Made by a program: the position numbers and the translations under genes. Below are positions 26,167 to 34,767 of a DNA stretch of 36,829 bases, one piece after another; position 1 is the stretch's first letter, and each line of letters begins with the position of its first letter. The notes below the pieces were generated by a model. The model made no database searches and was not told where the DNA came from. It saw only the letters and a list, made by a program, of their open reading frames with translations. The stretch spans positions 1-36,829 of the forward strand of contig JAAXWP010000029.1 of NCBI GenBank assembly GCA_013334925.1. The letters are read 5' to 3'. The DNA comes from Chlorobiaceae bacterium (GTDB taxonomy: Bacteria; Bacteroidota; Chlorobiia; Chlorobiales; Chlorobiaceae).

Positions 26167-27672
26167 ATGAAAAATCCTGACATTGTCATTATCGGTGGCG
26201 GACTTGGCGGTCTGACTGCCGGCGCCCTGCTTGCGAAGCGCGGCAAAAAGGTGTTGCTGATCGAGCAGCACTCGGTTCCTGGCGGTTGCGCCACCACCTT
26301 CAGACGCAGAGGTTTTCTGGTGGAGGCTGGCCTGCATGAAATGGATGGGCTCGATTCAGGAGATCCAAAGAGGCGGATCTTTGAAGAGTTGGGAGTTTTT
26401 GAGCATCTCGAATTCATAAGGGTGCCTGAATTATACCGGGTGGTGACCTCGAAGACCGATCTCGTGGTGCCTGACAACACCGAAAAAGCGATCGAGATGT
26501 TTATCGGGGCTTTTCCTGATGAAGAAAAGGGGATTCGAGCCATTTTCAGTACCATTCATGCCATCCGTGACGAGGTTGATCGTCTGCCCTCGAACCGGAC
26601 CCTCTTGATGCTTCAGCTTCCGTTTTTTCCGTTGCTTTATCCGAAACTGGTCTTTATGGGCAACCGGACACTCGGGGAATTTGTCGACAGTATCATCGTC
26701 AATGAAGAGCTCAAGATTGCACTTCTGGCCAACTATCCCTATTACCATGACGATCCCGACACCCTTTCGCTGGTATACTACTCCATGGCCCAGTCGAGTT
26801 ATTACCGTGGAGGTGGACATTTCATCAAAGGAGGTTCACAGCGATTGTCCGATTACCTTGCCGGGTTCATACAGGCACATGAAGGAGAGGTAGTGCTTGA
26901 TACAAGGGTGACGAGGATTCTGACTGAACATGGCCGGGCCGTTGGAGTCGCCTGCAGGAAAAGGAACGGAATTGAAGAGGAACAGGTTTTCAGGGCGGAG
27001 ACGATCGTGGCCAATGCAGCCGTGCCTCTTGTCGCTGAGATGCTTCCGGATGCTGAGCGGATGCTGCTGAACCGCAGAATTTCCGGCCTGAAGCCCGGTA
27101 TATCCTGGTTATCGGTCTATATTGGTTTCAAGCGCGATATATCGCACCTGAACAACAGCGCATATTCGACCTTCATCATGTCTGAAGATGCCTCGACCTT
27201 ACGCAGAGGTATCCCGTCAGCAAGTTCCGGTTTCGATCGCAGGGGATTCGTGTTTGTGGATTACAGCCGGATCGATTCAGGACTTGGTGCCGAGGGAAAA
27301 AGTTTTGGCGTCATCTGCACGGTAGACCGTATTGATGAATGGAACGGTCTGACAGAGGATGCATACAGAGAGAAAAAAGAGCGCGTCGCCAAAACACTGA
27401 TCGATCGTCTGGAGCGAACGATTCCCGGAATCAGCCAGGAGATCGAATATGTCGAAGTTGGTACAGCTCGCACCATTCAGCGGTTTACCGGCAACCCTGG
27501 GGGTATAGCCACCGGTTATGCCCAGATCAAAGGTCAGTCGGGGCCGAAAAGACTCGAAAACCGTTCTCCGGTTCCAGGTCTGTTTTTTGCTTCAGCCTGG
27601 GCCAATCCTGGGGGCGGATTTACCGGGGCTATACTCTCCGGATGGTTTTGTGCGAATGAAATTTTATCATGA
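26167..27672 (+). CDS. FAD-dependent phytoene desaturase/carotene isomerase-like oxidoreductase
   Basis: The 501-residue protein begins DIVIIGGGLGGLTAGALLAKRGKKVLLIEQHSVPGGCATTFRRRGFLVEAGLHEMDGL, the FAD-binding start of the CrtI/CrtISO/retinol-saturase family. It ends GLFFASAWANPGGGFTGAILSGWFCANEI, the family's C-terminal FAD contact. Substrates of relatives are carotenoids and other polyunsaturated lipids; GxGGxxxFRxxGFxxExG is closer to the isomerase/saturase branch than to bacterial phytoene desaturase. It is probably a membrane-associated cytosolic enzyme. Its stop overlaps the DUF2141 gene by 4 bases. Control by the surrounding TetR or Crp-type regulators is likely from position and from the twin palindromes. 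The substrate cannot be decided here. Confidence 0.85.
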   Translation: MKNPDIVIIGGGLGGLTAGALLAKRGKKVLLIEQHSVPGGCATTFRRRGFLVEAGLHEMDGLDSGDPKRRIFEELGVFEHLEFIRVPELYRVVTSKTDLVVPDNTEKAIEMFIGAFPDEEKGIRAIFSTIHAIRDEVDRLPSNRTLLMLQLPFFPLLYPKLVFMGNRTLGEFVDSIIVNEELKIALLANYPYYHDDPDTLSLVYYSMAQSSYYRGGGHFIKGGSQRLSDYLAGFIQAHEGEVVLDTRVTRILTEHGRAVGVACRKRNGIEEEQVFRAETIVANAAVPLVAEMLPDAERMLLNRRISGLKPGISWLSVYIGFKRDISHLNNSAYSTFIMSEDASTLRRGIPSASSGFDRRGFVFVDYSRIDSGLGAEGKSFGVICTVDRIDEWNGLTEDAYREKKERVAKTLIDRLERTIPGISQEIEYVEVGTARTIQRFTGNPGGIATGYAQIKGQSGPKRLENRSPVPGLFFASAWANPGGGFTGAILSGWFCANEILS

Positions 27673-28160
27673 AACCAGTTTTAAATGACGGAAATATGAA
27701 AAATATTGTCATTTTATTGTTTATGTTCATGGGTTTTGCTCATGACCTGATGGCCGATGTTCCTGAACATCTCCAGAAACCGGAAGCCTCGGGTGAGATC
27801 AGGGTCAGGATTCTGGACCTTCGTAACCATGATGGGGAGATCATGCTGGTGCTGTTCAACGGGAAGAAAGGCTTCCCGGGCAAGGAACAGTATGTGTTCA
27901 GAAAAGCCTCGATTCCCGCTGCTGGAAATCCTCCGACATTCAAGTTTGAGCATATACCGTTCGGAAGTTACGCTCTCAGTGTCCGGCATGACGAGAATGG
28001 TAACGGAAAGCTCGATACCAATTTCATCGGTATGCCGAAAGAAGGGGTAGGGACTTCAAACAACCCGCGTACCCGTTTCGGTCCGCCATCATTTGATGAT
28101 GCGAAGTTCCTGCTCGATGGTGATGAAAAAGAACTGGTCATCCATATGCGCTATCTGTGA
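27669..28160 (+). CDS. DUF2141 periplasmic protein
   Basis: The 163-residue product has an N-terminal secretion signal (MKNIVILLFMFMGFAHDLMA) after a short lead. The lead disappears if the ATG at 27696 is used, which I consider equally plausible because it gives a cleaner signal peptide. The mature part has GEIRVRILDLRNHDGEIMLVLFNGKKGFPG, FKFEHIPFGSYALSVRHDENGNGKLDTNFIGMPKEGVGTSNN and RFGPPSFDDAKFLL, the standard DUF2141 pattern with the Asp-rich HDENGNGKLD, possibly Ca-binding. DUF2141 proteins often sit next to carotenoid-type genes, as here. It overlaps the oxidoreductase gene by 4 bases. Function unknown. Confidence 0.9.
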   Translation: MKPVLNDGNMKNIVILLFMFMGFAHDLMADVPEHLQKPEASGEIRVRILDLRNHDGEIMLVLFNGKKGFPGKEQYVFRKASIPAAGNPPTFKFEHIPFGSYALSVRHDENGNGKLDTNFIGMPKEGVGTSNNPRTRFGPPSFDDAKFLLDGDEKELVIHMRYL

Positions 28161-28249
28161 TTTTCAGTTCGTTCTTTACTGAAGAAAGATGGTTTTCGCC
28201 TGAAATGCTCCTGGTGCATATAGATTTTATTATTTTGACCTTATTTGGT

Positions 28250-28279
28250 ATACTTAGTATGTATGCTGTAGATATACAT
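28250..28279. promoter_or_regulatory. Candidate operator upstream of the second TetR gene
   Basis: ATACTTAGTAT (28250-28260) is a 4-3-4 palindrome, and ATGTAT/ATACAT (28259-28264 and 28274-28279) is a perfect 6-bp inverted repeat with a 9-base spacer. Both lie within 55 bases of the ATG at 28304, in an AT-rich region with a TTGACC hexamer at 28235-28240. They suggest autoregulation but differ in sequence from the site before the first TetR gene. Confidence 0.45.
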
Positions 28280-28303
28280 GATATGCATCAATCAGGAGTG
28301 CCC

Positions 28304-28996
28304 ATGGCTGTATCGCCAAATACAAGACAATTCTCCAGCTTGCAGCAGGAGATCAAGGATGCCGCCTGGCGGCAGATTGCGGAGTCGGGAGTAGCCGCTC
28401 TTTCGCTCAAATCGATCGCCCGTGATCTGAAAATTCCCTTACCGACGATCAGCAACTATTTTCCGGATCAGGATGCACTGGTGACCTCACTGATCATCGA
28501 TGCCCACTCTTCGTTCGGAGATTATCAGATCAGCGCGAGGGACTCTTTTCCCAACGTGGGACAGTTTCTGCAGCGACTGATGGCAACCGGAGTGGCTTAC
28601 CGGGAGTGGGCTTTGCGTTATCCTGAAAGATACATGCTTATTTTCGGCCCGGTGTCTCCAGGATATAAACCCCCGATGGACATTCTGAGGCCCTTCATGA
28701 TGCGATCGTTCAGCGCTCTGGTGAGTGTACTCAGAGAGCTTCGAGCTGCAAGGCTCCTGAATGTGGATTCTTTGCCGGTACTTGAACCAGCGTCATTCGA
28801 AAGCGTCCTCAGCGCCGGTACGCCGATATCCAAGGAGGACCAGATTATCTACACCCTGGCACTGGTCATCAGAAGCCGTGTGCATGGGATGGTCTCTCTG
28901 GAAATCACTGGCCAGCTGCCCCCTTATGGTGATGGTGCTTCGTCACTCTACGAATTCGAGATCAAATCGATCGTCCGCCAGTTCGTGGACATCTGA
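28304..28996 (+). CDS. TetR-family transcriptional regulator (paralogue of the one at 24193)
   Basis: I use ATG 28304, five bases after AGGAG; the frame is open further upstream to a GTG but without homology. The 230-residue protein has the HTH IKDAAWRQIAESGVAALSLKSIARDLKIPLPTISNYFPDQDALVTSLIIDAHSSFG. Its ligand domain keeps GVAYREWALRYPERYMLIFGPVSPGY and SRVHGMVSLEITGQLPPYGDGASSLYEFEIKSIVRQF, closely matching the first TetR protein. It follows the DUF2141 gene on the same strand, and the palindromes before it suggest its own promoter. Together the paralogues bracket the CrtI-like/DUF2141 pair. Confidence 0.91.
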   Translation: MAVSPNTRQFSSLQQEIKDAAWRQIAESGVAALSLKSIARDLKIPLPTISNYFPDQDALVTSLIIDAHSSFGDYQISARDSFPNVGQFLQRLMATGVAYREWALRYPERYMLIFGPVSPGYKPPMDILRPFMMRSFSALVSVLRELRAARLLNVDSLPVLEPASFESVLSAGTPISKEDQIIYTLALVIRSRVHGMVSLEITGQLPPYGDGASSLYEFEIKSIVRQFVDI

Positions 28997-29026
28997 TCGC
29001 TCTCCTTTGACGGATATTTACCTGAT

Positions 29027-29059
29027 AAACGGCATGCAATTCCGGTCGTCATGCCGTTT
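29027..29059 (+). terminator. 10-bp hairpin after the second TetR gene
   Basis: AAACGGCATG (29027-29036) and CATGCCGTTT (29050-29059) are exact inverted copies with a 13-base loop, 31 bases after the stop at 28996. There is only a short T run at the stem end, so it is a moderate terminator candidate. Confidence 0.6.
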
Positions 29060-29283
29060 GCAGATCGTTTGCAGCTTCTGTTTTGGTGGATTCGGGGGTC
29101 CTGTATACCAACCCTCTTTGGACGTAAGGAGCTTCGTCCGGCTCAAGGTCTCCCTGCAGTGACAGGCAGTCAATGTCGAAAGGTCCAAAAGGGATTTCCG
29201 GTCTGTTTTCTATCTTCTTTTTTTACTATTCACCAGAATCGGACTACCGACATCACGCTTAATCGTGCCAAGCTGTCAGAATT

Positions 29284-29733
29284 ATGGGTTTTATCGAAGC
29301 GATATGTATCAGTGCTGAAAAGGGTACGGTCAAGAATGCCGTTGAATCAGCCACGCTGAAAGATGCCTGGGGGATTGACGGTGATGCCCACGCCGGAGAA
29401 TGGCACCGTCAGGTCTCGCTGCTTGCCGGAGAGAGTATCGACATGGTGCGCGAAAAACTTCCGGATCTCGCGTTCGGCATGTTCGGTGAAAATCTGGTGA
29501 CGAGGGGTATAGAACTGCTTGGTTTGTCAGCGGGAGACCTGCTTGAGATCGACGGGGGGGTGCTGCTCGAGGTTACCCAGATCGGCAAGGCCTGCCATAA
29601 CGGAGGTTGCCCGATCAAGACGGCGACCGGAGACTGCATCATGCCAAGGGAGGGGATTTTCTGCCGGGTGATTTCCGGTGGTCATGTCGCACGCGGAGCT
29701 TCGATCATCCTGCTGTCCGGCGATAAGGGGTGA
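29284..29733 (+). CDS. MOSC-domain protein
   Basis: The 149-residue protein is a stand-alone MOSC domain: GFIEAICISAEKGTVKNAVESATLKDAWGIDGDAHAGEWHRQVSLLAGESIDMV, GMFGENLVTRGIEL, and VTQIGKACHNGGCPI...DCIMPREGIFCRVISGGHVARG with the conserved Cys in GKAC. MOSC domains bind or transfer sulfur on the molybdenum cofactor. The convergent Moco operon next door supports a role in Moco modification or carriage. It is separated from moaA by the heptamer repeat tract. Confidence 0.9.
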   Translation: MGFIEAICISAEKGTVKNAVESATLKDAWGIDGDAHAGEWHRQVSLLAGESIDMVREKLPDLAFGMFGENLVTRGIELLGLSAGDLLEIDGGVLLEVTQIGKACHNGGCPIKTATGDCIMPREGIFCRVISGGHVARGASIILLSGDKG

Positions 29734-29772
29734 GAGCCGTGACGCGAAATCCTTCAATAGTCCCACGTCCCC

Positions 29773-29919
29773 CATCACTGATCCTCTCGTCACTCGTCAC
29801 TGATCCGCTCTTAACTCTTCCCTCATCATTCATCATTCATAACTCATCCCTCATCCCTCATCCCTCATCACTCATAATTCATAACTCAGCACTCATAACT
29901 CATCCCTCATCATTCATCC
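29773..29919. repeat. Heptanucleotide tandem repeat (about 21 units)
   Basis: From 29808 to 29919 there are 16 consecutive 7-base units in strict phase, mostly CTCATCC, CTCATCA, CTCATAA, TTCATCA or TTCATAA, with no insertion breaking the period. Five more diverged units extend it back to about 29773. The tract lies between the MOSC gene and the convergent moaA. It resembles the short tandemly repeated heptamers known from filamentous cyanobacteria. Seven bases is not a multiple of three and no gene crosses it. Confidence 0.9.
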
Positions 29920-29925
29920 CTTCTC

Positions 29926-30930
29926 TCACCCTCCAATCTGCGACATGCTGGATACTGCATGACCGTCGCCGCTGTTCCTTCCATCCTTCGGCTTCCTTAT
30001 CACAGCGTCGGTAATAGCTTTCCGGAGCTCCTCTTCGGTAGCATCTGCCTGAAGCAGCGGCATGAGGGGAATGCTTTCATGGTGGTATAGGCAGCTGACC
30101 AGCCTGCCGTCGGCAGTGATTCGAAGCCGCGTACAGCGACTGCAGAAGTTTCTCGAGTATGCAGGGATGATCGCAATGGAGCCGAGATGCCCGGGTATGC
30201 GGTAACTGTAATGTTCTGTGGCGTGGCCGGTTATCGGTTCAAGATCAGGAAAAGCCTGGTACAGATGCTCCCTGATCATATCGGCTCCCATGAAACGCCC
30301 TGTCCGCCAGATCTGGTGATCGTCGAAGGGTTGCAGCTCCATGAAACGTACCGTGATGGCATGTGCTCTGGTCAATGCGGCAAATGCAGGGATTTCGTCC
30401 TGATTGATTCCACGAAGCAGCAGCGTGTTGATCTTGAGTTTCACTCCTCTGTTTTCAAGGAGCATATCCAGTGAGCGACGAACTTTTTCGAACTCGTTTC
30501 GCCTCGTGATGGCAAGGAATTTCGATGCATCGAGGGTATCGAGACTGAGGTTGATGCCTCCGAGCCCGGCATCGAGCAGTGATAGCAGTCGGCGTTCGAG
30601 CAGCAGACCGTTCGTGGTGAGCTTGACGCTCTCAATACCAGCGGTGTTTCTCGCGGCAGCGACGAGCTCTTCCAGATCGCGACGGAGCAGCGGCTCTCCA
30701 CCGGTGAAACGTACTTTGCGTATACCCGTTTTTCCGAGAGCACAGATGATTTTTTTTATCTGTGCGGTGTCGAGTTCCCCGACTGGACGGGCAGGGGCGT
30801 CCTCTTCACGAAGGCAATAGGTGCAGCGAAGGTTGCAGGCTCCGGTGACGGAGATGCGGACATAGTCCACCGTACGCCCGAAGCGATCGGTCAGCAGGTT
30901 TCGGTTCAGATCTTTACCGTTGGTCCTCAT
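29926..30930 (-). CDS. moaA: GTP 3',8-cyclase MoaA
   Basis: A radical-SAM enzyme that starts molybdopterin synthesis from GTP. The 334-residue protein has the N-terminal cluster motif CNLRCTYC (Cys 32, 36, 39), then TGGEPLLRRDLEELV, and KLTTNGLLL. A C-terminal second cluster motif CSRCTRLRITADGRLVSC follows, and the protein ends in GG, as catalytically active MoaA does. The start overlaps the mobB-mobA stop by 4 bases. It is the last gene of the Moco operon; the heptamer tract follows its stop directly. Confidence 0.96.
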   Translation of the reverse strand: MRTNGKDLNRNLLTDRFGRTVDYVRISVTGACNLRCTYCLREEDAPARPVGELDTAQIKKIICALGKTGIRKVRFTGGEPLLRRDLEELVAAARNTAGIESVKLTTNGLLLERRLLSLLDAGLGGINLSLDTLDASKFLAITRRNEFEKVRRSLDMLLENRGVKLKINTLLLRGINQDEIPAFAALTRAHAITVRFMELQPFDDHQIWRTGRFMGADMIREHLYQAFPDLEPITGHATEHYSYRIPGHLGSIAIIPAYSRNFCSRCTRLRITADGRLVSCLYHHESIPLMPLLQADATEEELRKAITDAVIRKPKDGRNSGDGHAVSSMSQIGG

Positions 30931-32030
30931 GACTGCTCTCCGTTCAACTCTTCGAGGGCCCTCTGCATGCCGCTCGGGTCATTGACGTTGCGCAAGGTAT
31001 CGGTACCTGATGCATTGACGATCGATATTCTCGAATGTGCGAGAAACGAGGAGAGGGAGTCGTTTCCGTTTCCGTGACGACGGAGAAGCGAAATTCGGGA
31101 TTTGGGTTCGTATATCGTACACAAGGGTTCCGGACGGTCTGCACCGGGGAGCATGAACGCGGTGGCGAACCTGAATGGGTCGCGACTGGAGCTGAGTGAC
31201 CCGAGGGTTTTTCCGTCGAGGTACGGGAAATCGCACGCAACGACAAACCATGCGGCTTCCGGATGCTCGCGCTGGGCCGAGAGCAGGCCTCCAAGGGGAC
31301 CGAGATCAAGGTAGGTGTCGGTGAGAACTCTATGGCCGAACCCGGCATATGCTGCTGCCTGATCCTGTCGGCAGGAGACGAACACCTGAGGGCAGAATTC
31401 CGAAAGGAGCGACGCCGTGACAGCGAGCTGGTTATCCTTGCCATAGGTCAGCAGCGCCTTGTCGGATCCCATGCGCAGGCTTCGACCGCCAGCAACTACA
31501 AGTCCGTAGAGGGGTATTGCCGAAACCAGTGAGGTGAGATGTTTCCCGACAAACTCTGCGATGGCGCCGATATCGTCGCGATGAAAACAGGGGAGGCCGA
31601 ACCGCTCCAGTCCGATTGCATGTCCGTCATGAACCAGTGCGAGGACATTGCCGATCACCGATTTTTCGAGCAGGGGCAGAATCGCATGGGTGGTATCGAC
31701 GACAAGGATCTTGGGTATCGGCAGCTCTTTGAGCCCTTCGATGAAGAGGATGTCACAGGAATCGAGCACCGTACTGCCAGAGATGTTTCCCGGAGTGTCG
31801 GAGATGAGCGCCTCTTTTTCAGGATCGGCGATCATGACCGAGACTGCCCCTGCCTGACGTGCGAGATAAGAATCCTTGCCAGTGCGGTCAATGTCGAAAC
31901 GGTGGCATCCGTGCTTGAAATAGCCTGGTTCCCGTTCCTGCTGGCGGAAGTGCCGAAGCAAACGGGTGACCAGTGTGGTTTTGCCTGAGCCCGAGAGCCC
32001 GCAGAATGCCAGTTCAAAAGGATGAAACAT
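30927..32030 (-). CDS. MobB-MobA fusion protein (Mo-molybdopterin guanylyltransferase)
   Basis: One 367-residue protein joins two activities. Residues 1 to about 165 are MobB-like, with P-loop CGLSGSGKTTLVTRLLRHF, Walker B-like CDILFIEGLK and a degraded middle; MobB binds GTP and assists MobA. Residues about 174-367 are MobA, with LVVAGGRSLRMGSDKALL (nucleotide-binding) and FVVACDFPYLDGKTL (metal Asp), which attaches GMP to Mo-molybdopterin to form the guanine dinucleotide cofactor. No stop or frameshift interrupts the join. It is 14 bases after moeA and overlaps moaA by 4 bases. Enzymes using the bis-MGD cofactor should exist in the organism. Confidence 0.9.
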   Translation of the reverse strand: MFHPFELAFCGLSGSGKTTLVTRLLRHFRQQEREPGYFKHGCHRFDIDRTGKDSYLARQAGAVSVMIADPEKEALISDTPGNISGSTVLDSCDILFIEGLKELPIPKILVVDTTHAILPLLEKSVIGNVLALVHDGHAIGLERFGLPCFHRDDIGAIAEFVGKHLTSLVSAIPLYGLVVAGGRSLRMGSDKALLTYGKDNQLAVTASLLSEFCPQVFVSCRQDQAAAYAGFGHRVLTDTYLDLGPLGGLLSAQREHPEAAWFVVACDFPYLDGKTLGSLSSSRDPFRFATAFMLPGADRPEPLCTIYEPKSRISLLRRHGNGNDSLSSFLAHSRISIVNASGTDTLRNVNDPSGMQRALEELNGEQS

Positions 32031-32044
32031 GGTGCATCTCTCCT

Positions 32045-33271
32045 TCAGTATCCGGTTGACCAGGGTAGCGGTGTACAGGTGATCAGACTTCCTGCCGGCA
32101 GAGGATCGTCGGATGGGGCCGATTCGACGATGCAGTTCGCTCCGTCCGTGGCCGTGAGCATGTGTGACTCCGTTTTCGCCGATACGCTGCAGAGCAGTCG
32201 TCCGCTTTCCGAGCGAAGACGTCCGAAAAGAAATCGGTGCCGTTTGCGATCGGCCGGGAACGGTGTTTCGAGAAACGCTTCGAACTTTGATGGCGGCTCA
32301 TGACCCTGCAGCCTGTTCAGTGCCGGTGTACAGTATTCGAGAAAACACGCAAGAGCGGAGACCGGGTTGCCGGGCAGCGAGAAGACCATGGTTTCCGATG
32401 GCGCCATGCCGAAATAGAGCGGTTTGCCCGGTTTCTGCGCGACCTTCCAGAATCGCTTTTCAACGCCGAGCTCGGCAAGTGTTTCCTGCACGAAATCATA
32501 CTCTCCGGTTGAGATGCCTCCGGCGGTCAACAGCACATCGGATTCTGCCAGTGCGGTTTCGATGGTGCTGCGGATAATGGCCGGATTGTCGGGTAACTGC
32601 CAGGAGGACGAGCGCTGTGCCCCGCAGGCATCGACGCAGGCTTCGAGCATGGGTAGGTTGCTGTTGTAGATGGCCAGGGGAGGGGCTTCCTCTCCCGGCA
32701 GGCGCAGCTCATCTCCTATGGTCACCAGGGCGACCTTCGGTCTCCGGAAAACGGACACCGAGGCAACGCCGAATGCAGCGAGCACGGCAACCTCGGCAGG
32801 CGTGATCCGTGTACCTTTCCCGAGAAGCAGCTCTCCATTCGCTACCTCCTCACCAGTCATGCGGATGTTGGCACCGCGTTTCGGGGACTTGTAGAACTCC
32901 ACAACCGGCTGGCCGAATCCGCTGGTCTCCTCGAACGGTACCACCGTATCGGCATGAGCGGGTATCGGCGCTCCGGTCATGATCTGTGCACAGCTTCCTG
33001 ATGCGAGTGGTAGGGTAGTAAGGGCTCCTGCGGGGAGCTTCTGCGTAACCGGAAGCGTTACTGGGCTTGCTGCGGATGCGGACGCGATGTCGTCGGCAAT
33101 CACCGCAAAGCCATCCATGGCAGCGTTGGTGAAGCGCGGCATCGGAAATCCGGCATGGATATCTCCGGCAAGCACCCTGCCGGGGAGATCCCGCAGCGGA
33201 AGCGTTTCGGTTCTGGTCGTAGCGATCGTCGCCAACCGGATGATTTCGTGTGCATCGTGTACCGTAATCAC
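32045..33271 (-). CDS. moeA: Molybdopterin molybdenumtransferase MoeA
   Basis: Inserts molybdate into adenylylated molybdopterin. I start at GTG 33271, whose GTGA overlaps the stop of the upstream fusion gene by 4 bases, giving 408 residues ([20 protein letters not shown]). The frame remains open to an in-frame start at 33448, but those 59 residues are inside the upstream gene and unlike MoeA. Motifs: [73 protein letters not shown] and [17 protein letters not shown]. Confidence 0.95.
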   Translation of the reverse strand: MITVHDAHEIIRLATIATTRTETLPLRDLPGRVLAGDIHAGFPMPRFTNAAMDGFAVIADDIASASAASPVTLPVTQKLPAGALTTLPLASGSCAQIMTGAPIPAHADTVVPFEETSGFGQPVVEFYKSPKRGANIRMTGEEVANGELLLGKGTRITPAEVAVLAAFGVASVSVFRRPKVALVTIGDELRLPGEEAPPLAIYNSNLPMLEACVDACGAQRSSSWQLPDNPAIIRSTIETALAESDVLLTAGGISTGEYDFVQETLAELGVEKRFWKVAQKPGKPLYFGMAPSETMVFSLPGNPVSALACFLEYCTPALNRLQGHEPPSKFEAFLETPFPADRKRHRFLFGRLRSESGRLLCSVSAKTESHMLTATDGANCIVESAPSDDPLPAGSLITCTPLPWSTGY

Positions 33272-34212
33272 GATTTGTGGCCCTCCCCCTGAATCATGGA
33301 AAACGCGTGGAAGATTCCTGGCAGCAGCACTTCGAGTGCATCGGCGGCAGCTCCGGTACTGCCGGGAAGGCAGATCACCATGGTCTGGCCGATCATGCCG
33401 GCTGCCAGTCTCGAGAGCATGGCCGTGCGTATTTTGCCCTGTCCCCATTGGAACAGCGCCTGCTCGACTCCGGGAAGTCTTCTCGTGAACCGTGGCACCA
33501 GCGTTTCGATGGCAAGATCGCGTGGGCCCAGTCCCGTACCGCCAGAAGTGATGATCAGTTCGATGCCATCCCGGACCCAGGAGTCGATCGTTTCACCTAT
33601 TTCGGCTGGCTCGTCCGGAACGATGACAACATCGCCCACTGCACAGCCTGCCGATTCCAGTCCATCCCTGAGAATTGCGCCTGAACGGTCCGTGCCCATG
33701 CCTGCCGAGATCGAGTCGGACATGACCAGCACCGAGCTCCTGGGGCGGCAACCTGTGGAGGTCTGCTGCTTTCCGCCACTTTTTTTCAGCAGCGTTATTC
33801 CACCGATCTCCATCTGCTTGTCGACGGCCTTGCACATGTCGTAAATGGTCAGGGCCGCTACGGAGACCGCGGTCAGCGCTTCCATTTCGACACCGGTCGA
33901 CTCCCTTGTCCGTACGGTCACCGAGATGTCGATGCGAGTATCGACGATATCGAACTGGATGTCGACCCAGGACAGGTTGAGCTGATGGCATAACGGAATG
34001 AGCGATGCCGTCTGTTTGGCAGCCTGGATGCCGGCGATTCTGGCTGCGGCGAGCACATTGCCCTTGGGCATGGCGTCGCCTTCAAGCAGGTGCAGGGTTT
34101 CCGGTTGCATCGAAATCCATCCGGCGGCCTCTGCTTCGCGCCTGGAAGGTGGTTTTCCCGATACGTCGACCATGCGGACCATGCCGCTGCTGTCAAGGTG
34201 CGTCAATTCCAT
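33268..34212 (-). CDS. MoaC-MoaB fusion protein (Moco biosynthesis)
   Basis: A single 314-residue protein. Residues 1-148 are MoaC (cyclic pyranopterin monophosphate synthase), with [47 protein letters not shown] and [23 protein letters not shown]. Residues about 158-314 are MoaB/MogA (molybdopterin adenylyltransferase), with [35 protein letters not shown] and [13 protein letters not shown]. It thus joins an early and a late step of the pathway. MoaD and MoaE, needed between them, are not in the window. It is the first gene of the operon; upstream lies a 555-base gene-free region where the promoter must be. Confidence 0.92.
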   Translation of the reverse strand: MELTHLDSSGMVRMVDVSGKPPSRREAEAAGWISMQPETLHLLEGDAMPKGNVLAAARIAGIQAAKQTASLIPLCHQLNLSWVDIQFDIVDTRIDISVTVRTRESTGVEMEALTAVSVAALTIYDMCKAVDKQMEIGGITLLKKSGGKQQTSTGCRPRSSVLVMSDSISAGMGTDRSGAILRDGLESAGCAVGDVVIVPDEPAEIGETIDSWVRDGIELIITSGGTGLGPRDLAIETLVPRFTRRLPGVEQALFQWGQGKIRTAMLSRLAAGMIGQTMVICLPGSTGAAADALEVLLPGIFHAFSMIQGEGHKS

Positions 34213-34767
34213 GAAAGGTATATGCAGGTGATTTGTCCGAGACGGAAGGATGCTGGTGGCGCAGGCTGGAGGCCATGCCGCTCAAAATGTCAATATAGCC
34301 AATGATCCTGTTATTGCCCACGCTCTTTGGGTAATCCCGTTGATTATTGTCTGACTGGCAAAAGCACTCATTATTGCACAAAATCGGCGTCTGGCATGGT
34401 GAATACAGCGAAGCGAAATGACGAACAGTCCTTCATGACGCGACACCGTGACTGGTTGATTTTTCAGCCTCCATGTAGGGCGCGGGATGACAGAATCAGG
34501 TGCAGTGTGGCTGACAAGGATCGATATATCTTACTTTCTGCTGGTGGTTCGATCCGCTGTTCGAGCGGTTGTCTTGCTCATCCACTCCGCACCGTGCTTG
34601 CCTGTTGCTTTCTGAAATTGCGTGAGCAATGTCATTGACTGGCCCGGTTCAAATATGTAATATATCCGAAGGGGAGCGTTAACGCCCTTGCCTGCAAGAA
34701 GTTGCCGGAAGGGTTACGGCTTCCCGGACAAGCGGAGATCTTCCATAACCACATCATTGTAAAATCC
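34213..34767. other. Divergent intergenic region between the Moco operon and the ferritin-like gene
   Basis: No credible gene. On the minus strand, the first 170 bases before moaC-moaB carry three copies of CAATAA(T/C)A-like sequence (ending near 34376, 34349 and 34316). The palindrome GCGTTAACGC (34676-34685) lies 83 bases before the ferritin-like ATG. The open frame at 34327-34638 (plus) has no recognisable domain and an unusual Cys- and Ser-rich translation. Confidence 0.5.

Noticed and set aside
25729-26337. 202-residue open frame on the minus strand
   Set aside because: It crosses the palindromic repeat (giving HPERSEGS) and runs antisense into the CrtI-like gene.
29773-29919. CRISPR array
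   Set aside because: Units are only 7 bases and contiguous, with no spacers and no cas genes nearby.
30927-32030. MobB-MobA fusion as a sequencing artefact
   Set aside because: The frame is continuous with normal codon use, the linker is plausible, and there is no leftover stop or start at the junction.
32045-33448. Longer MoeA start at 33448
   Set aside because: The extra 59 residues lie wholly inside the MoaC-MoaB gene and do not resemble MoeA; GTG 33271 gives the usual 4-base overlap.
34550-34580. tRNA T-arm-like GGTTCGATCC
   Set aside because: No acceptor, D or anticodon stems can be paired around it; only a local 5-bp hairpin exists.
34327-34638. 103-residue open frame on the plus strand between the Moco operon and ferritin-like gene
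   Set aside because: Translation is rich in Cys, Ser and Arg with no domain and no ribosome site; likely chance.
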